A stretch of 64,000 nucleotides of DNA from Ornithodoros turicata (GCF_037126465.1 NC_088206.1:66839687-66903686); one strand, 5' to 3'. Shown: positions 1-12,200, counted from the first letter of the stretch. The notes: generated from the sequence alone by a model not told the origin. Numbers and translations are program-made.

Positions 1-209
1 TGACGTCGTGCTCTGCTGCTTGCGGCATCGGCTACACGACGAGCTGAACCTTCGCGAGCTCCGCTCTTCCCTTCGCGTTCTCGTGCCCGCCGCAAAGATT
101 GTGCGTCAGGAGGACCCGTATCTCCATGGCGCCTGAAGCAGAATGGCAGAGTCACAAGGGTACTATAAGGGTGCGTTTTGTTTGTTTTTTTACTCAAGCG
201 CCACGCTAA

Positions 210-889
210 AGGCTCATTCACACATGCGTTTCAAAAAGCGTCGCCGCCTCAGCGTTCGCGGCGCCGCCGAGAGGGGCCTGTCACACATAGCCGAGCCGCC
301 ATCCTGAAAACGCGCTTCGTTCTTGTTGCTACATCAGGATCGTACCGACACTTCCAGCTCTCTTCCTCAAAATTTACATTGTGAAGCATGTTCTCCATTT
401 TATAATTATCGTGAAGCATTTCTGCTGGAATCATCAATCGTTGGAACGACAAACGCGACACAATAGCAGAGAAAGAACGGCAGAAGAAGCGAGACACATG
501 TTTACCTACCGACGACCAACACACAGTTACACATAGGTCGTATTTATTTTCGTCGATTCCGTGGTTTGCGGAAATTCCCAGCTCATCGTTGACAGCTCAG
601 ACACCAAGGAATTTACTCAGGCGGTAGCACCAAACACGTACACACGCACAAATGACAAAAGATCCCAGCGCGGTATCGGGAGGCCCGCCATTGCCCGCCG
701 GCGCCAAAAGGAATCCACCTCACCCCTCCGAGCGCTCCGATTGGCTGGATGAAAAGCGTTCGCGTTTCTGCCCTCCGAAGCTGCAGCACGGAGCAGTTCT
801 CGAAAAGCGGCTGGAAACGCTCCGCGGCTCGCGTTTCGCGGCGCCGCGAACGCGAAACGCATTCAAAAAACGCATGTGTGAATCAAGCT
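210..889. mobile_element. PIF/Harbinger-like non-autonomous element, TSD TAA
   Basis: 680 bases bounded by aggctcattcacacatgcg and, inverted, agcttgattcacacatgcg. The flanking target duplication is TAA (207-209 and 890-892). The paralogous unit at 14411-14435 reads straight through (gccatgctaacattgtcc), which confirms the insertion borders. The three-base TWA duplication is characteristic of PIF/Harbinger; no transposase is present. Confidence 0.7.
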
Positions 890-929
890 TAATATTGTCA
901 TCGTCGTCGTGAATAATACAGTGTTCGCT

Positions 930-1105
930 TTTCCTTCTGGGGACGACGCCGAGATCGCGGGTTCAAACCCGGTCGAGTACGGTAGCAATGGGGGAAGGTA
1001 AACATTGAATCCAGCACCGTGTGTCGGAGATTTAGAGCGCACGTGAAAAGAACCCTAGGTGGTCGAAATTTTTCGCTGTCCTACCCCGCGGCACGTGCAG
1101 CACAA
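930..1105 (+). repeat. SINE fragment with tRNA-like B box and CORE-like motif
   Basis: A B-box-like gggttcaaaccc at about 959-970 is followed by gaaccctaggtggtcgaaat at about 1050, a tail motif seen in many arthropod SINEs. A related tail lies at 10165-10210 (aaagaactccaggtggtaga). There is no cloverleaf, so this is not a tRNA gene. Confidence 0.5.
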
Positions 1106-1510
1106 CTGTGTCGCCACACAACTGTGGGTGGGCTCACGTCACATGGAAATCTACTCCGAATTATTTCTTAGATTACTCGTTAAATTGCCCAGTCTTGCGC
1201 TTTCTTCTTTCCTCGTTCCAATACGCTCGTTCCGCCGCTGGAAGTCGAGCCTTGGGTTCTTCGCCTTCCTGCGTTTCGCGCCTTCCTTGCAGCAATCTGT
1301 TCTGCACTAAGAACCAATTCCTCGACGGAGCCATCTTGCGAAAGACCTGGCATCTTGTGCTTTCCACTCCCGCGACCTGCATCACCACACCTCACGTGAT
1401 ACGCAACGTCGCATCGCTCCACGTGCGCAGCGCGTTTCTTCTGTGAGTCTGCGCCGCGATATCTGGGACACACGGCGCACGCAGGCTATCCGATGCTTAA
1501 CACCTCATGT

Positions 1511-2420
1511 AGGGTAAGGTGGGGCAAGATGGGACACGGGGCAGAAACGCGTTGCTACGTGCACTTGGAATATCACTCATAGGTGGCTCTGCATGCTGTC
1601 CGCTTTATTGCACGTGAGTATTCGTGTACGCGATGAAGTGGAAAAAGTGGGTTACTTCTGACGGAAATGTTAAGACTCGCCAAAAAGGCGTAATTTTCTG
1701 TAGTCCATTTTCTTGCCATCTGTGCAGCAGCGTTTCGCAGGCTTATTTATTCAATGTAAGTGAGCATTCAGTTTCTTTATTCATGCATCTAAATACATGC
1801 AAAATATGGACACTCCTGGTTTTCCGGTAGTGAACAGAAAAATTAATTCATCCGATAATATGCATGGGCCAAGACGCTACAATTTAATGTAATGTAGAAA
1901 CGGATAAGTTCAACTATTAGGTGTCTTTATGCTTTTTCCTCAGATACCTCTCTTTTTTTCTTTTTTTTGCATACTGCCTACGATTTTCCAACAAATTAAA
2001 CTTGTTTCCTAGGATATTTCTAGCAAAGCAGAAGCGCGCGCAAAAGCGAGCGACCAGCAATATATCAGACTGGAGGTGTCTTGTTTGCAAAGGACGGTGG
2101 AGCAAAACAGCATCGGGTTCTGTGTGGTTTCGTTACCATGGCGTGTCTCATCTTGCCCCACGTGATGTCTCGTCTTGCCCCGAGGGTTCGGGTAAGGTGA
2201 GACAATCTACATTTTTGAATTTCTTGTGAATGAGTCGAAATTCCTCTTTTGAATTTCCTTACGCCGGCTACGTCCGTTCTGCATTTACAGGCCAGAAGTT
2301 CTAGCTCCCTGAGAATATGCCTATCGCTAGTTCATTTTTCTGTTGTTTTTTTTTAACAGGAAAAATAAAAATTTCATATTCATTTGCAAATTTCTGTCTC
2401 ATCTTGCCCCACCTTACCTT
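1511..2420. mobile_element. MITE with GGTAAGGTGGGGCAAGATG terminal repeats
   Basis: The left end (agggtaaggtggggcaagat) and right end (atcttgccccaccttacctt) are inverted repeats of about 25 bases around 0.9 kb without a coding frame. A second, shorter copy lies at 43694-44399. Both sit about 100 bases downstream of exon T, in genes 1 and 3 respectively, whereas the matching place in gene 2 (about 15340-15400) lacks it. Confidence 0.6.
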
Positions 2421-2520
2421 GCAGCTATAGCTATAAAAGAAGGCGCGCGCTTCACTACTGGGTGGATGTCGTCACAGGCTGGCAGCCGAGGGAATGAGTT
2501 TTTCTAGTGGTTCTACTTAC

Positions 2521-2606
2521 CTCGATACGACTGTATTTTGTGCAGGAACCAAAGATGCTCCATCCAGCGGGGTCGCAATGTGGAGTTCCATAGACCGGAG
2601 TCGTTA
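2521..2606 (-). CDS. Gene 1 exon T (first cysteine exon)
   Basis: 86 bases, entering in phase 1 and leaving in phase 0. The acceptor is tttttgttaaccacag and the donor gtaagt. It begins (V)TTPVYGTPHC and contains GWSIFGSC. A plausible signal-peptidase site is after VYG. Compared with exon T of gene 3, all nine codon differences I counted change the amino acid. Confidence 0.6.
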
Positions 2607-4510
2607 CTGTGGTTAACAAAAACACACTGATTGCAGTCTTCAATGTCACGTGGCCTTTCAAAGGCTTTCAGAGGCCGCTGCCTCCCGTATTATCATTACC
2701 ATTATCACGCCTTTAGTCATCACTTTTTTTTTCTTCTCCTGATAATGATCTCTTGGTCACGCTGTAATATCTTGACGGCAGAAATGTCGATGAGAACCAA
2801 TGGAAGACTGAATAGGGGCCCATTAGGGGGTACCCGTGTCGATTGGGGGAGCGGGGTTCCGAGGGAAAGAGAAGGAGTGGAGCTCTACCGATTGCGTAAT
2901 AAGAAGAGGGAACGGGGACTGTCGTTGCAAAGCGCACCCTTAACTCAAGGGACTCAGCTCCGTCACAATGGACCTCTGTATACAAGATACGTGCACGTAT
3001 GAGGTATTATCTATTACTGACGGAAAACAATAACTATAATAATAATTATTATTATTATAATAAATGAGAAGAGCGCATCGCAGGAAGAAGACGTCGTGAC
3101 GCATGCTATTCCCCTCACGTGACCAGTGACATACAGCGGCACAGATCAAACATGTACAAGCGGCGCGTGAGCTGCGAAGAAAAAACAAAAGACAAGGCAC
3201 GTCACGAGGGCATCATGTCGGGCTGCATTCTCCTACCATTTTTTTGTAAATTCAGTCGCACAGCTATAACGCACCGCAAAGCGAAAATATATTGCGCGGT
3301 GACTCCTGGTGGACAGCTTGACAGGCGAGGCAGGATTTCGAACGATGTTAAATGCCACCTCATTGCCCCTTTAATGTCTCTGTATGCCCTCACCAAAAGG
3401 CCATCCTCTCTGGCCGCATATCGTCTTCTAAGATCTTGGCGACGCAATGAAGACGCTGTCATCGTTTGATCCATGTGCGACTTGTAGCCGCGCACGGAGA
3501 CGTCGGTAATAATCATAGCGCACTCGCGCTCGTTTCGGCAGGCAGTGTTACGTCATAGACATATGTAGCGTCACCTATCGATACAGACGGTAACTGTCTC
3601 TACTTACCGCTTCACCACGTATAAGACGCACAAGATAAGGATGTCGTCTGCTTCGGCCAATCGCTGCAGACGATTTAAAAATACGGGCTTTCTGTGGCCA
3701 TCAGTGGCTTCCCGTACGGCTGATGGTGGCTTGTCTCCGTAGCTACGGCCGCCCACGGCACAGTCGTGATTGGCGGACCTTTAATGACTACGTCACGCCG
3801 CTTAAGCAATATTCTATTATAAGCAATCAGGTTTTGCTTACTCTACGTGGCGTTTAGAATGCGCGTTCACACAAACTATTACCGTAGCCTTCGTCGGCTG
3901 GTTAGGTAGGTGGGTTTCCACGCCGAGACAGGGAGGGTGACATGGGTTCGAATCCCCGCTCCGGCTGCGCTGTCTGGGATTTTCTCTGGATTCTCCGGCA
4001 CACTTTCCAGACGAATGTCGACTGGGTTTCCCCTGAAGTCTGCCCCGGACGTGTACTAACCCCTGTCCCCCAGTCCTTCCTGCTGTCCTCTCTCCATCTG
4101 TCCACGTCTGTTCGCCGCTCATAGCCACAGTTGCTTCGGGGCGCTAACACGGAATATAAAAGAAAAAAAAAGAAACAAAAGGGTTCGTCGGCGGCTAAAG
4201 AGTTTACCACTCGAACCCTCGTCTTCGCTTCCAAATACCAGCGTTACCATCGTCGGTCAAAAAGAAAAAAAAAAAGAGTCCTTTCCGAAACTCTGCCATA
4301 GACCAGACTAGTCCTCAGAAGGGACGTTCATAATTAAGTCAAGAGCACGTGTGATAAAATGGATTTACTGCACTTCCTGGTCTTTGTTCTTTGTAGGTAT
4401 AGATCTACAATCGTCGGAGATGGGGTTGTGCAACATTCATCGTGCCTTTACTTACCGAACTGTAACGATGCCACGAAAACCAGGACGAACGCGACCAGAA
4501 CAGAAGCCAT
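2521..4510 (-). CDS. Gene 1 (5' part): two-domain cysteine-rich secreted peptide, first two exons
   Basis: Seen: a signal-peptide exon (4510-4456) opens with ATG in a good context (G at -3 and +4), encodes 18 mostly hydrophobic residues (MASVLVAFVLVFVASLQF) and ends one base into a codon before GTAAGT. A second exon (2606-2521) follows a pyrimidine-rich acceptor, completes the codon as Val and encodes 28 residues with two cysteines (HC and GSC) before another GTAAGT. Joined, they give 47 residues in frame. Gene 2 and gene 3 carry the same two exons followed by five more; for gene 1 those would lie to the left of base 1, so only the 5' part is here. Family knowledge: a signal peptide followed by spaced cysteines is typical of tick salivary peptides. 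The Salp14/basic-tail assignment rests on the complete paralogues. No lesion is seen in these two exons. Confidence 0.6.
3905..4175 (+). repeat. tRNA-derived SINE (Ruka-like) in intron 1 of gene 1
   Basis: The B box ggttcgaatcc (3945-3955) is followed by a conserved body (ctggattctccggcacac, ccagacgaatgtcg, tgccccggacg) and an A-rich end (about 4158-4175). The same body recurs at 22260-22530, 45520-45720, 17160-17320, 50770-50945 and 26556-26725. Ruka-like SINEs are known from ixodid ticks; the name is from memory and not checked by alignment. Confidence 0.6.
4456..4510 (-). CDS. Gene 1 exon S (signal peptide)
   Basis: 55 coding bases: 18 residues plus one base (phase 1). The donor is GTAAGT. 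It differs from exon S of gene 2 only by a silent change that I could see. The ATG context is gacATGG. Confidence 0.6.
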
Positions 4511-4550
4511 GTCTCTTTCGGACTGCGGTGAGCGCAGTTTAGAGAAGCGT

Positions 4551-4558
4551 GATATATA
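4551..4558 (-). promoter_or_regulatory. TATA-like box of gene 1
   Basis: TATATATC on the minus strand, about 40 bases upstream of the ATG and followed by the block cacgcttctctaaact, which is kept in all gene copies. The spacing implies a very short 5' leader. Gene 4 has the same TATATATC; gene 2 has ATAATATG and gene 3 a weaker ATGTATCA at this place. Inferred from position and conservation only. Confidence 0.4.
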
Positions 4559-5369
4559 TTTTGATTAGAATTTGAATATAACGTCAAAAGCAAGATGTAG
4601 CAACTGACAACTTTGCGAAATCCTGCCATCCACTAACCACTACATGAGGTCTTGGAAGGGTATTCTCTCCGAGAAGGATTAGATACCACGCGCACGTGGC
4701 TAATTACGGAGTTACGGAGGCTAATTAGAGTATTCCGACGGCGTTGCGATAGATCTCACCCAGACGTATCACGAAATAAGGCAGTATCTGGACGCAGCTG
4801 TGTGGTTTATGTCTGCTGTTATTACGGCAGCGATAAATACCATAGCCTGTTTTTCAGATGTAATGTCATAGGGCAGTGTATAGAGCTCAACGTCTAGGGA
4901 AACCGTCATTGTCCCAGCCCGTGACATCAACTTATGAGTAGATGCTGAAGTGCTATCAACTGGTTCGTAGGACAAACGCTTCGGACTGGACGTTTTGTGT
5001 ACGCAACACACGAATGCACACGCAGTGTCTTGTATCATAAAAAGTAACGCAATAATGTGAAGCGTTCACCAATGATAGAGCAGCAGCAGAGTTTACGGAG
5101 AGAGAGAAAGAGAGAGAGTTACTTGAAATCTTTCTGATGGAAGAAGGGGGTGGGATTGTGCTTGCTGCGCCTCGCACAGTTGCATTGCACACGAAGCCTA
5201 TGTGCATTGTGCTTGTGCTTGGTGCACTTTTCTCGTTCATCTCTTGCAGCACTTTTGTCACGACTTCGCGTTTTGAGCCTTTCCTCAGTACCAGCAAGTA
5301 TGAAGTGAAAGTGACACGCTTTCAGGGGGAAAACACAGACATTTTGGAACGCAGTACCATTTGGGAATC

Positions 5370-5511
5370 TTTCACGCTGCACCATCTACTTATGGACTTC
5401 CCTGACTACCAGCGGGAGCGCGAGATCTTGCAGCACGGAATGCATGCAATCGACCACCGTCTCTTTACCATAGGCTGGGCCCATGGTCCAGTAGCGTTCA
5501 TATGCACCTAG
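5370..5511 (+). repeat. LINE 3' fragment (C-terminal zinc-knuckle-like region)
   Basis: A short open stretch reads LHHLLMDFPDYQREREIL and then a DHRLFT-type segment, resembling the end of non-LTR retrotransposon reverse transcriptase proteins (T-hHhL-C-P-Y). It begins exactly where the paralogous sequence at about 28297 has no insert, so it is part of an insertion at 5373-5848. Confidence 0.45.
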
Positions 5512-5589
5512 GTGTCTGTCACCTTTGGGATTTCCTGTCATCAACAGGCCTATCCACACACACACGTGCGTGTGTGTGTATACAGGTTA

Positions 5590-5775
5590 TTTTCTCTAAC
5601 GTGTCCAGAAAGTTTATTTAAAGCGAGCGATAAAAGACTAATACTTGACAAAGAAACAGGTGCTACTATTGAAGCAGTACCTGTTTCTTACTCAAGTAGC
5701 AGAAAAGTACCACTTGCTTTTCTTTTATCGCTCGCTTTAAATATAATGTCTGGACGCGTTAGAGCAAACACCCGT
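5590..5775. mobile_element. Foldback MITE flanked by GT-rich microsatellite
   Basis: The arms tttaaagcgagcgataaaag and ttttatcgctcgctttaaat are near-perfect inverted repeats of about 50 bases (with ctaacgtgtccaga / tctggacgcgttag outside). GT/CA-rich tracts lie on both sides (5553-5580 and 5775-5855). Confidence 0.6.
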
Positions 5776-6068
5776 ATGTGTGTGTATGTGCGTGTGTCGT
5801 GCGTGTGTGAGAGAGAGAGAATTTTTTTTTTGTGTGTGTGTGTACGCACGCTTTTAGGGCAATTCAACACCAGTCTAAAATAATTCTGGAAGCCCCGGTC
5901 CTTTGAATGGTTTTGCCTTCTGCAGACGTCATACTCTCTAGAGATGTGCCATAAATTAAATTATGAAACAAATGCACACCTATCTTCCAGTCTTGACCAT
6001 TGGTTCCTGAGTTCATTCCTCAGTCGCTGAGTGAAAGCAGAAACAGAACCTTCTCGATTGATAACATA

Positions 6069-6074
6069 TTTATT
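6069..6074 (-). terminator. Poly(A) signal of gene 2
   Basis: AATAAA on the minus strand, about 70 bases after the gene 2 stop codon. Gene 3 has the same hexamer at the same distance after its stop, within otherwise diverged 3' sequence, which supports both 3' ends. Confidence 0.6.
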
Positions 6075-6143
6075 CCTCTTGAGAAAACCGTTGTAGCTCG
6101 CGGGATCTCCATCTCATCTTCTGTCGTCATTGTCCGCATTCTG

Positions 6144-6200
6144 TCATCGACGAACGCAAACGCCGTCCTGACATTGACCAATTGCTGCTGTCGATAGAAC
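6144..6200 (-). CDS. Gene 2 exon C' (last coding exon)
   Basis: 57 bases including TGA, entered in phase 0; acceptor aatatattgcag. It encodes VLSTAAIGQCQDGVCVRR. The GQCxDGxC motif matches the end of the Salp14-like cysteine domain. Confidence 0.65.
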   Translation of the reverse strand, partial: VLSTAAIGQCQDGVCVRR

Positions 6201-9200
6201 CTGCAATATATTAAGGTGCCTCAATATTAGCTCCCTCTGCATAGAGTGAAGACAACTCCGCCGTCTGCTACGAATTTCCGCCATCTTGACTTCCATGCAT
6301 AGCTCGCGATGCGCTCACAAAAGCATAGAAGCACACTACATTCTGGAGTAGAGTACATACGTAGCAGAGGACTTTTGAAAAAGAGACTGTCCTTGTGCTT
6401 TTTTACAAGTATCCGTCCGATACCACCTACAAGCTGCGCACCGCGTGAATGAGTGGGAGGCACTCATTATTTAATAAACATTTATATGAGTTTCGTGAAG
6501 AAACGTAAGTTCTAAAGTAGGGCGCCGTCGGCATTAAAATGGGTACTATTCCTTTTGGGGCCTTCAATGGACACCTTTTAGAGAAAAATCTGCAGCCGAA
6601 GCGGGTTATGTTTTGCAGTAATTAATTGGTTTCGGTTTATATATTTTTGTCGCGGCTGGTCGCGGTGAAGCGCAAAAGAACGCTCTTCCACTCCCTTATC
6701 CACCAATGAATTACGTCCTTACACCAATGAACTACATCAATGAATTACACTAATGAATAACGTCCTTTTGTGCTTCGCCGCGAATAGTCGCGAAAAAAAT
6801 ATGTAAACCGAAACCAATTAATTACTGCAACAAATGACCGGCTTCGGTAGCTTCTCTAAATACGGCGTCCTCGTCCTCGGTCGATCTCTTTACAAATGTC
6901 TGCGACCCACTGTCCTAACCGGTCTTCTTCCTTCTGGAGGACTATACCAAAAAGCAGGACCATCCCTGCATCGTGCCATGTGGTAAGTCACTGTCAGGGG
7001 CGGATCTAGGATTTTCCCGTGGGGAGGGGGGAGTCCGCTATGGGGAAGTGCCACGTGCATGCTGGGGGGGGGGGATATGTTTATTATATATAAAAAATAA
7101 GAGGGAAAGGTTAGCCACCGGTATGGCGTCTTGCTATTCCCAGGAAAAAAGGGGAAAAATAAAGGCAAACAAAAAGAAAAACAAAGAAAAAGGAAAACAA
7201 ATAAACAAAAAGAAAAACAAAAGAACAAAGAGGAAAACAAACATGAAACTGGTCACAGTTCACACAGAAGGCCACAGGACCGCAGAAACTGGGCAAGTGC
7301 CTTTGTCACCTGACTGTATTGTGTGGGGCCGAGCAGCGTAGCTAGAGATAAGTCCGAAACCGTCAGGTGAGCGATGCGCGACCGTAGGAGGAGACGATGT
7401 TGGTGGTAACGAGTGCAGTAGAGGAGTAAGTGCGGAATGTCTCCTTCAACATGACAGGGGGGTCCCTAAACCCTATGGTCAAGGCTGGAATTGGCGGGGG
7501 GCCGGACCCCTGGACCCCCCCCCCCCCCCCCCGATCCGCGCCTGGTCACTGTGATGAACAGTGATTTTGTGGCTTAGCAGAACACGGCTATAGGGACGTT
7601 CGCCTGGAGTTTGGCAGCGCGACACTAGCGCCGCCTTTCTCCCCCTGTGGTACGGGGAGGAAAAGTTTCAGAGTAGACTCGTCAGGCGAAGAATGTGATT
7701 ACGTGGAACAAATTCCTAGATAGCGAGTGCAAGCATAGGGGAAGTATGAGATGTCGCGAGTGCATGTGAGTCCTAAAAGGATCATACCTACGCAGGATCC
7801 ACCGGGAATCATTGCAATTGGTCCTGGAGTTATGAAAGTTGTGTTGTACTCGATACATGTCTGTCATTAAGTTCTCATTCACAGTCAAGTGTCTCAAAGT
7901 CAATAATCTCAATCGCAAAATTCTTGTTCTGATAACTGTCCTGATCTGACTCCCACATTCCTCTCTTCCGAAAAGGTCACGGATGTGTGACAGTTGAGAG
8001 CTTGGTTTGGAGTAAACAAACAGGGAAAAGAAAGATTGTAGCGCTCATAAAAAGAGCCCGACTACTTGCTGCTGACAAACATTCGTAGCGCTCGCTACAT
8101 TCATTTCATAAATCATTACTCCACCAGCTCTCACACCCTCTTTGTCAACCGGAGTAAAACATTTGAAACCAGAGTTATCCAACTGTCAGGCTTTATTCTT
8201 CAGTCAGGTTTCGCTCAGGGTTAGTAGATCTACGGCACCTGGGAGTCACATTTTACTCGTATTTCGAGGCTGTCCGAGAATATTCTGCCATGCGCCGAAA
8301 ACGCGCCGCTGTTGACGGTTTCCCTTCTTCCGACTTGATGGGAAAACAATCCTCGGCACTTTTCGCCTTATTCAAAAGCGCAACACAACTTGGTCCTTCT
8401 GACACAGCACATAACATATGCGTGAGAACACGCTACTTTGGAAAACATAGCACAATCGCCACAAGTGGTGCTGACTGCCGTAAACAGGAGCGCCCTCTTG
8501 CCCAGCCGAACAGCTATATATTTCAATCTGCTCAATGCGTTTTCTTTCTTCTTCTTCTTTTTCTAGAAATAGGTTTCGTGACGGCGAGAATGTGCCTACA
8601 CATCTCTTGAACCCCCTAACCACAACAGATGATTTGCCCTTACGAGACATTGACTGTTATCAGCTGCCCTGGCAAACCCATGGTTCGCCCAGTCTTTCTT
8701 GCAGTTGTACTTGCATCCGTAGGGGATCCCCTTTTGGCTCTGCGCGAATGTGAAAGAATATGAGCTTTATTGTAGCATTTGTAGCATTGTATTATAGCAT
8801 TTACGTGCGAGATGTTGGCCGGAGAAATTACGAAGTGGTTTGTGCTAGTCAACTTGTGGTATCCTTCACCTTGCAAATCAGTTCAGTACTCACTTTCATG
8901 TAGTCGTGTCCTCTCTCGCACTCTTGTTTTTTATTAGTGTCTGAAAGGAGTTGACGGACGTAAGGTACTGGAAGCTCAATCGCTTGCACATCAACTCGTT
9001 GAGATGGACGCGTGGCACATGGAGTATGACCTGACCTCTTCGTTGCGTGGACCCCGAAGAGGCCCTTAAAATCTCTGCAAGCATCTTTTTGTATCCTTGG
9101 CGGTAATATACGTTCACCATGAGGGGTATGAATGGTACATTAGTTAATATTACGGAGATGTTAATTAACAATGAGTCTACCTAACAGTATAATACTATAA

Positions 9201-12200
9201 CAAAAAAACTTTCGACCAAAAAAGGCTACTGCTTCGACCTGACCGTTGCAGGCGCGGCGTATAAGCTGAACGTGACGTCGGAAGCAGACAGTCTTCCGCA
9301 TTGGCGAACTGACTTTGAATGAGCAGACCATGCTAGTGATGTCAAGTCGTTTGAAGCGGGCGCGTCTGCGGTCGGTCGCCGGTATTATAGGGTGTAAGGT
9401 GCGCCCTCTTGTAATGAAATGTGGCAAAAGCCGCACATGCTTCAGATAAAGCTCATTCTTGAGAACCATTCTCACCAGACAACTCAAAAATTTCATTAGT
9501 CTCTTCATGGTCTCTTGGTCCCTTTAACGGAAGAAGGGCATAACGATCCAATGGGCTCTTCTGGTTAACGACAGTTTTGACTCCGTCGTTGAAGGAGCGT
9601 GGAGAGCGACACGAACACTTGTTGTTGCTTTTTTAGTTGCGCAATATGAACCGTCAGGAACTGCCACAAATGATATTTCCTTTGAAATGTGCACATTTCC
9701 CAGGAAAACCCTTTACAAGAATGGACGGCGAACTATCCCAGAGTCATATGGAGTGTTGTGACGTCACATCATCTGAGCATTTTTTATTGGCTGGCGCGAA
9801 CCATCTCCTACAGCGTGTGAGAAAGGCGACCTCTTGACTGCTGTGCGTCAGGCGCTGGACGTGCTGTGCAAAATACAATAGCAAAAGGAAGGAAAACGAG
9901 TGAGCGCGCCTCACTATTGGGTGGATGATGTGACGTCGATGACGAAGGAGAAGGTTTCTCTGACCCGTGAGATTTGAATGCTCCCTTCCGAACCAGGATT
10001 GCGCACTGTATTCGTACTTTTTTGCGGATATGTATCCCAGTAATCTGATCTTCTACTCCTTCTAACATTTTCTTTTTCTCGAGTCTTTCCATGTCCATGA
10101 TGTCGTGGTTTCGACCACGGTTCGGGGACAGTAGCAGTATGTGGGCCCTCAAGCACCCTGTGTCTGTGCTTTCGGTTACACGCTAAAGAACTCCAGGTGG
10201 TAGAAATTACCTGCAGTCCTGCCTGCTGTATCTACCTGCACAAGTGTTGTCTAACCTGCCTTACTTGTGAATCTACCTCCCATCTGAGGGAATGCAATAT
10301 CATGGCATCAGAAGCTGCACCCGCGCTGCTATAGGATCAGAGTACTGCATAAACATGGCCTGTGCTCCTTGCTCCATGTGGTCCATAGTTGGCCCATCGT
10401 TGCTGTTAATCTCCGTACTAGTCGACTAAGGGCCGACTACTGCCCAGACTTGGTTCTACACTGGCCCTGTGTTGGCCTCATGCCTCATAGGTCGGTCTGC
10501 TACATTGACCCAGTGTTGGAAGTATTCAGTCGGGCCGGACTGGGCAAGACCAATGTCAATCGCCAACCTTTGCCCAACCTTTTTCTTCTTTTTTTTGCAA
10601 GCACGGCCTTTTAGGCACTTTTAGGCCGGAGGCACACGTCGGCACGACATTTTGCCGACGTTATTTTTCCCCTTGGGACCCGAAGAAGTCTGGATTAGGT
10701 TGATTTCGGTTTAGGTTACTCCGCTTAGCCAATAAGGCAGTCCTCACGGTGTGTCACATCCAACCTCGCACCATCGTCGAAGCGGGTGTGTGCTTTTCCA
10801 GTATATAGTGAGTTTTAGTGCACCGTACCCTGTCGCCTTTGCGTACGTCAGGTATAGCGTAGATGCACTAGAACGCACAATTATTTCGTACTGCTCAACG
10901 ACCGTGCATATGGTACCTATCATCTTGCGAATAGTTTTTACACGAATAGCGGGTTATAATTATGGTTGAATCCTCGTAACACATACGTACAAGAGAAGGA
11001 GGCGATCCGCGAGCAGCAGAACTAAACGAGTTTGCGATCTTCGTAGCAAGAAGTCGCAAAGATGGACCCTATTGGTTGGAGAAATATCAGCCTAACTCGT
11101 AGACTACTCCATCGTTACCAGCCCGCGTGGCGTAGTGGTTCTCTCACATGCCATTAAATTCTCACGATCGAGTTGCAAATGTAAGCTTACATTTTGTTGG
11201 ACGCACGTGTCCGTATTCTGTCAGTGTATAACACCGCCCAAAGTAGCACTTGCCTTTCGTTGCGCGGTCAAAGATCTGCAGAAATTATAGGATCAACGAT
11301 ACGATCATAGTGTACTGCACAACGTCATTACATGATACAGCGTTACACAGTATATTGTGCATGAAGAATTTACGTGCACCGTAACGCTACCGAGTTTCTG
11401 ATTTGATGACGAAAATGATGGTGGTCTGTCTACTATCACGAAGCCAACTCGATACGTCCGGAGGGGTATTCTCTCTGAATTCGAGCAGATCAGCAAATCT
11501 GCAGTAGCTTGTGCTCGATTTCCTGTTCGCGGTTTGCAATACGTGAACGTGTCTGTAGCTATTGTTGCCGGTATAACACCTGCGGTTGCTGTCCACTGGG
11601 AGCCGTATATTATAAATAATATTCACAAAGTACAGTAACCGTGGGACACCAAATGTACCGTGAATGTGAAGTGGGTGAAGGCATGGACAGTCAACCTACG
11701 GACCCACATTATGGCAGCAAATCTGCTAGCGACAGTGGCGCTTTGCTGCGGATGACGTCATGTGAACCTGTGAATAAACCTTCTATATACGACACTATAA
11801 CAAACGATACAATACTATAACGATGTCTAGTGTGGATGGATGGTCTGGTTCCCGATAAAAAGGTACGTCTTGTCCACCATGGGGCGGAAATACCCCTTTA
11901 AAAAAAGGATACGATATGCATTGTATCGCACTTACCGAAGTCACATCCTTCAAGGCTGTGCGAGAAAGGCTAAGCGCCGTATTCCTAAAGGACACTCGGC
12001 GCTCCCTACTTTCGAGCTGCTCCTTGAGACTGATTTCGTGCTTCAGAAATCGACCTCGACACAAAACGAGCGGAATAAATCTTTCGCACTTTCCTCGAGT
12101 GTTACTCTGAAACCGGAGTTTCCTTGAAGCCCAATGGCTACTCAGTTGAAGGAGCGCGTTTTTCCTCCAGTCACTGTAGTCGAGGTCTAGTGAGGATCGT

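Noticed and set aside
1173..1388. Basic minus-strand frame ending RRKRKTGQFNE, considered as a lysine-rich tail exon
   Set aside because: The paralogous block at 15080-15240 has an extra base that shifts the frame, so the reading is not conserved. Treated as intron.
3905..3960. tRNA gene suggested by the ggttcgaatcc box (also 22298, 960, 27410)
   Set aside because: No acceptor or anticodon stem can be drawn, and the sequence continues into a repeated SINE body.
7111..7313. Lys/Phe-rich frames on both strands
   Set aside because: Low-complexity A-rich interior of the hAT-like element.
6890..7572. Possible last exon of gene 2 (frame with PEGRRPVRTVGRR, and the gene 3 match at 30270-30396)
   Set aside because: It has only one cysteine, no acceptor that keeps the phase in both copies, and a 2-base length difference between copies. 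The exons at 6200-6144 and 28615-28565 fit phase, cysteine pattern, stop and poly(A) signal in both genes.
8535..8753. Plus-strand frame of 72 residues, repeated at 30431-30649
   Set aside because: It is similar in both copies only because it overlaps the minus-strand exon Y'. It has no splice or start support of its own.
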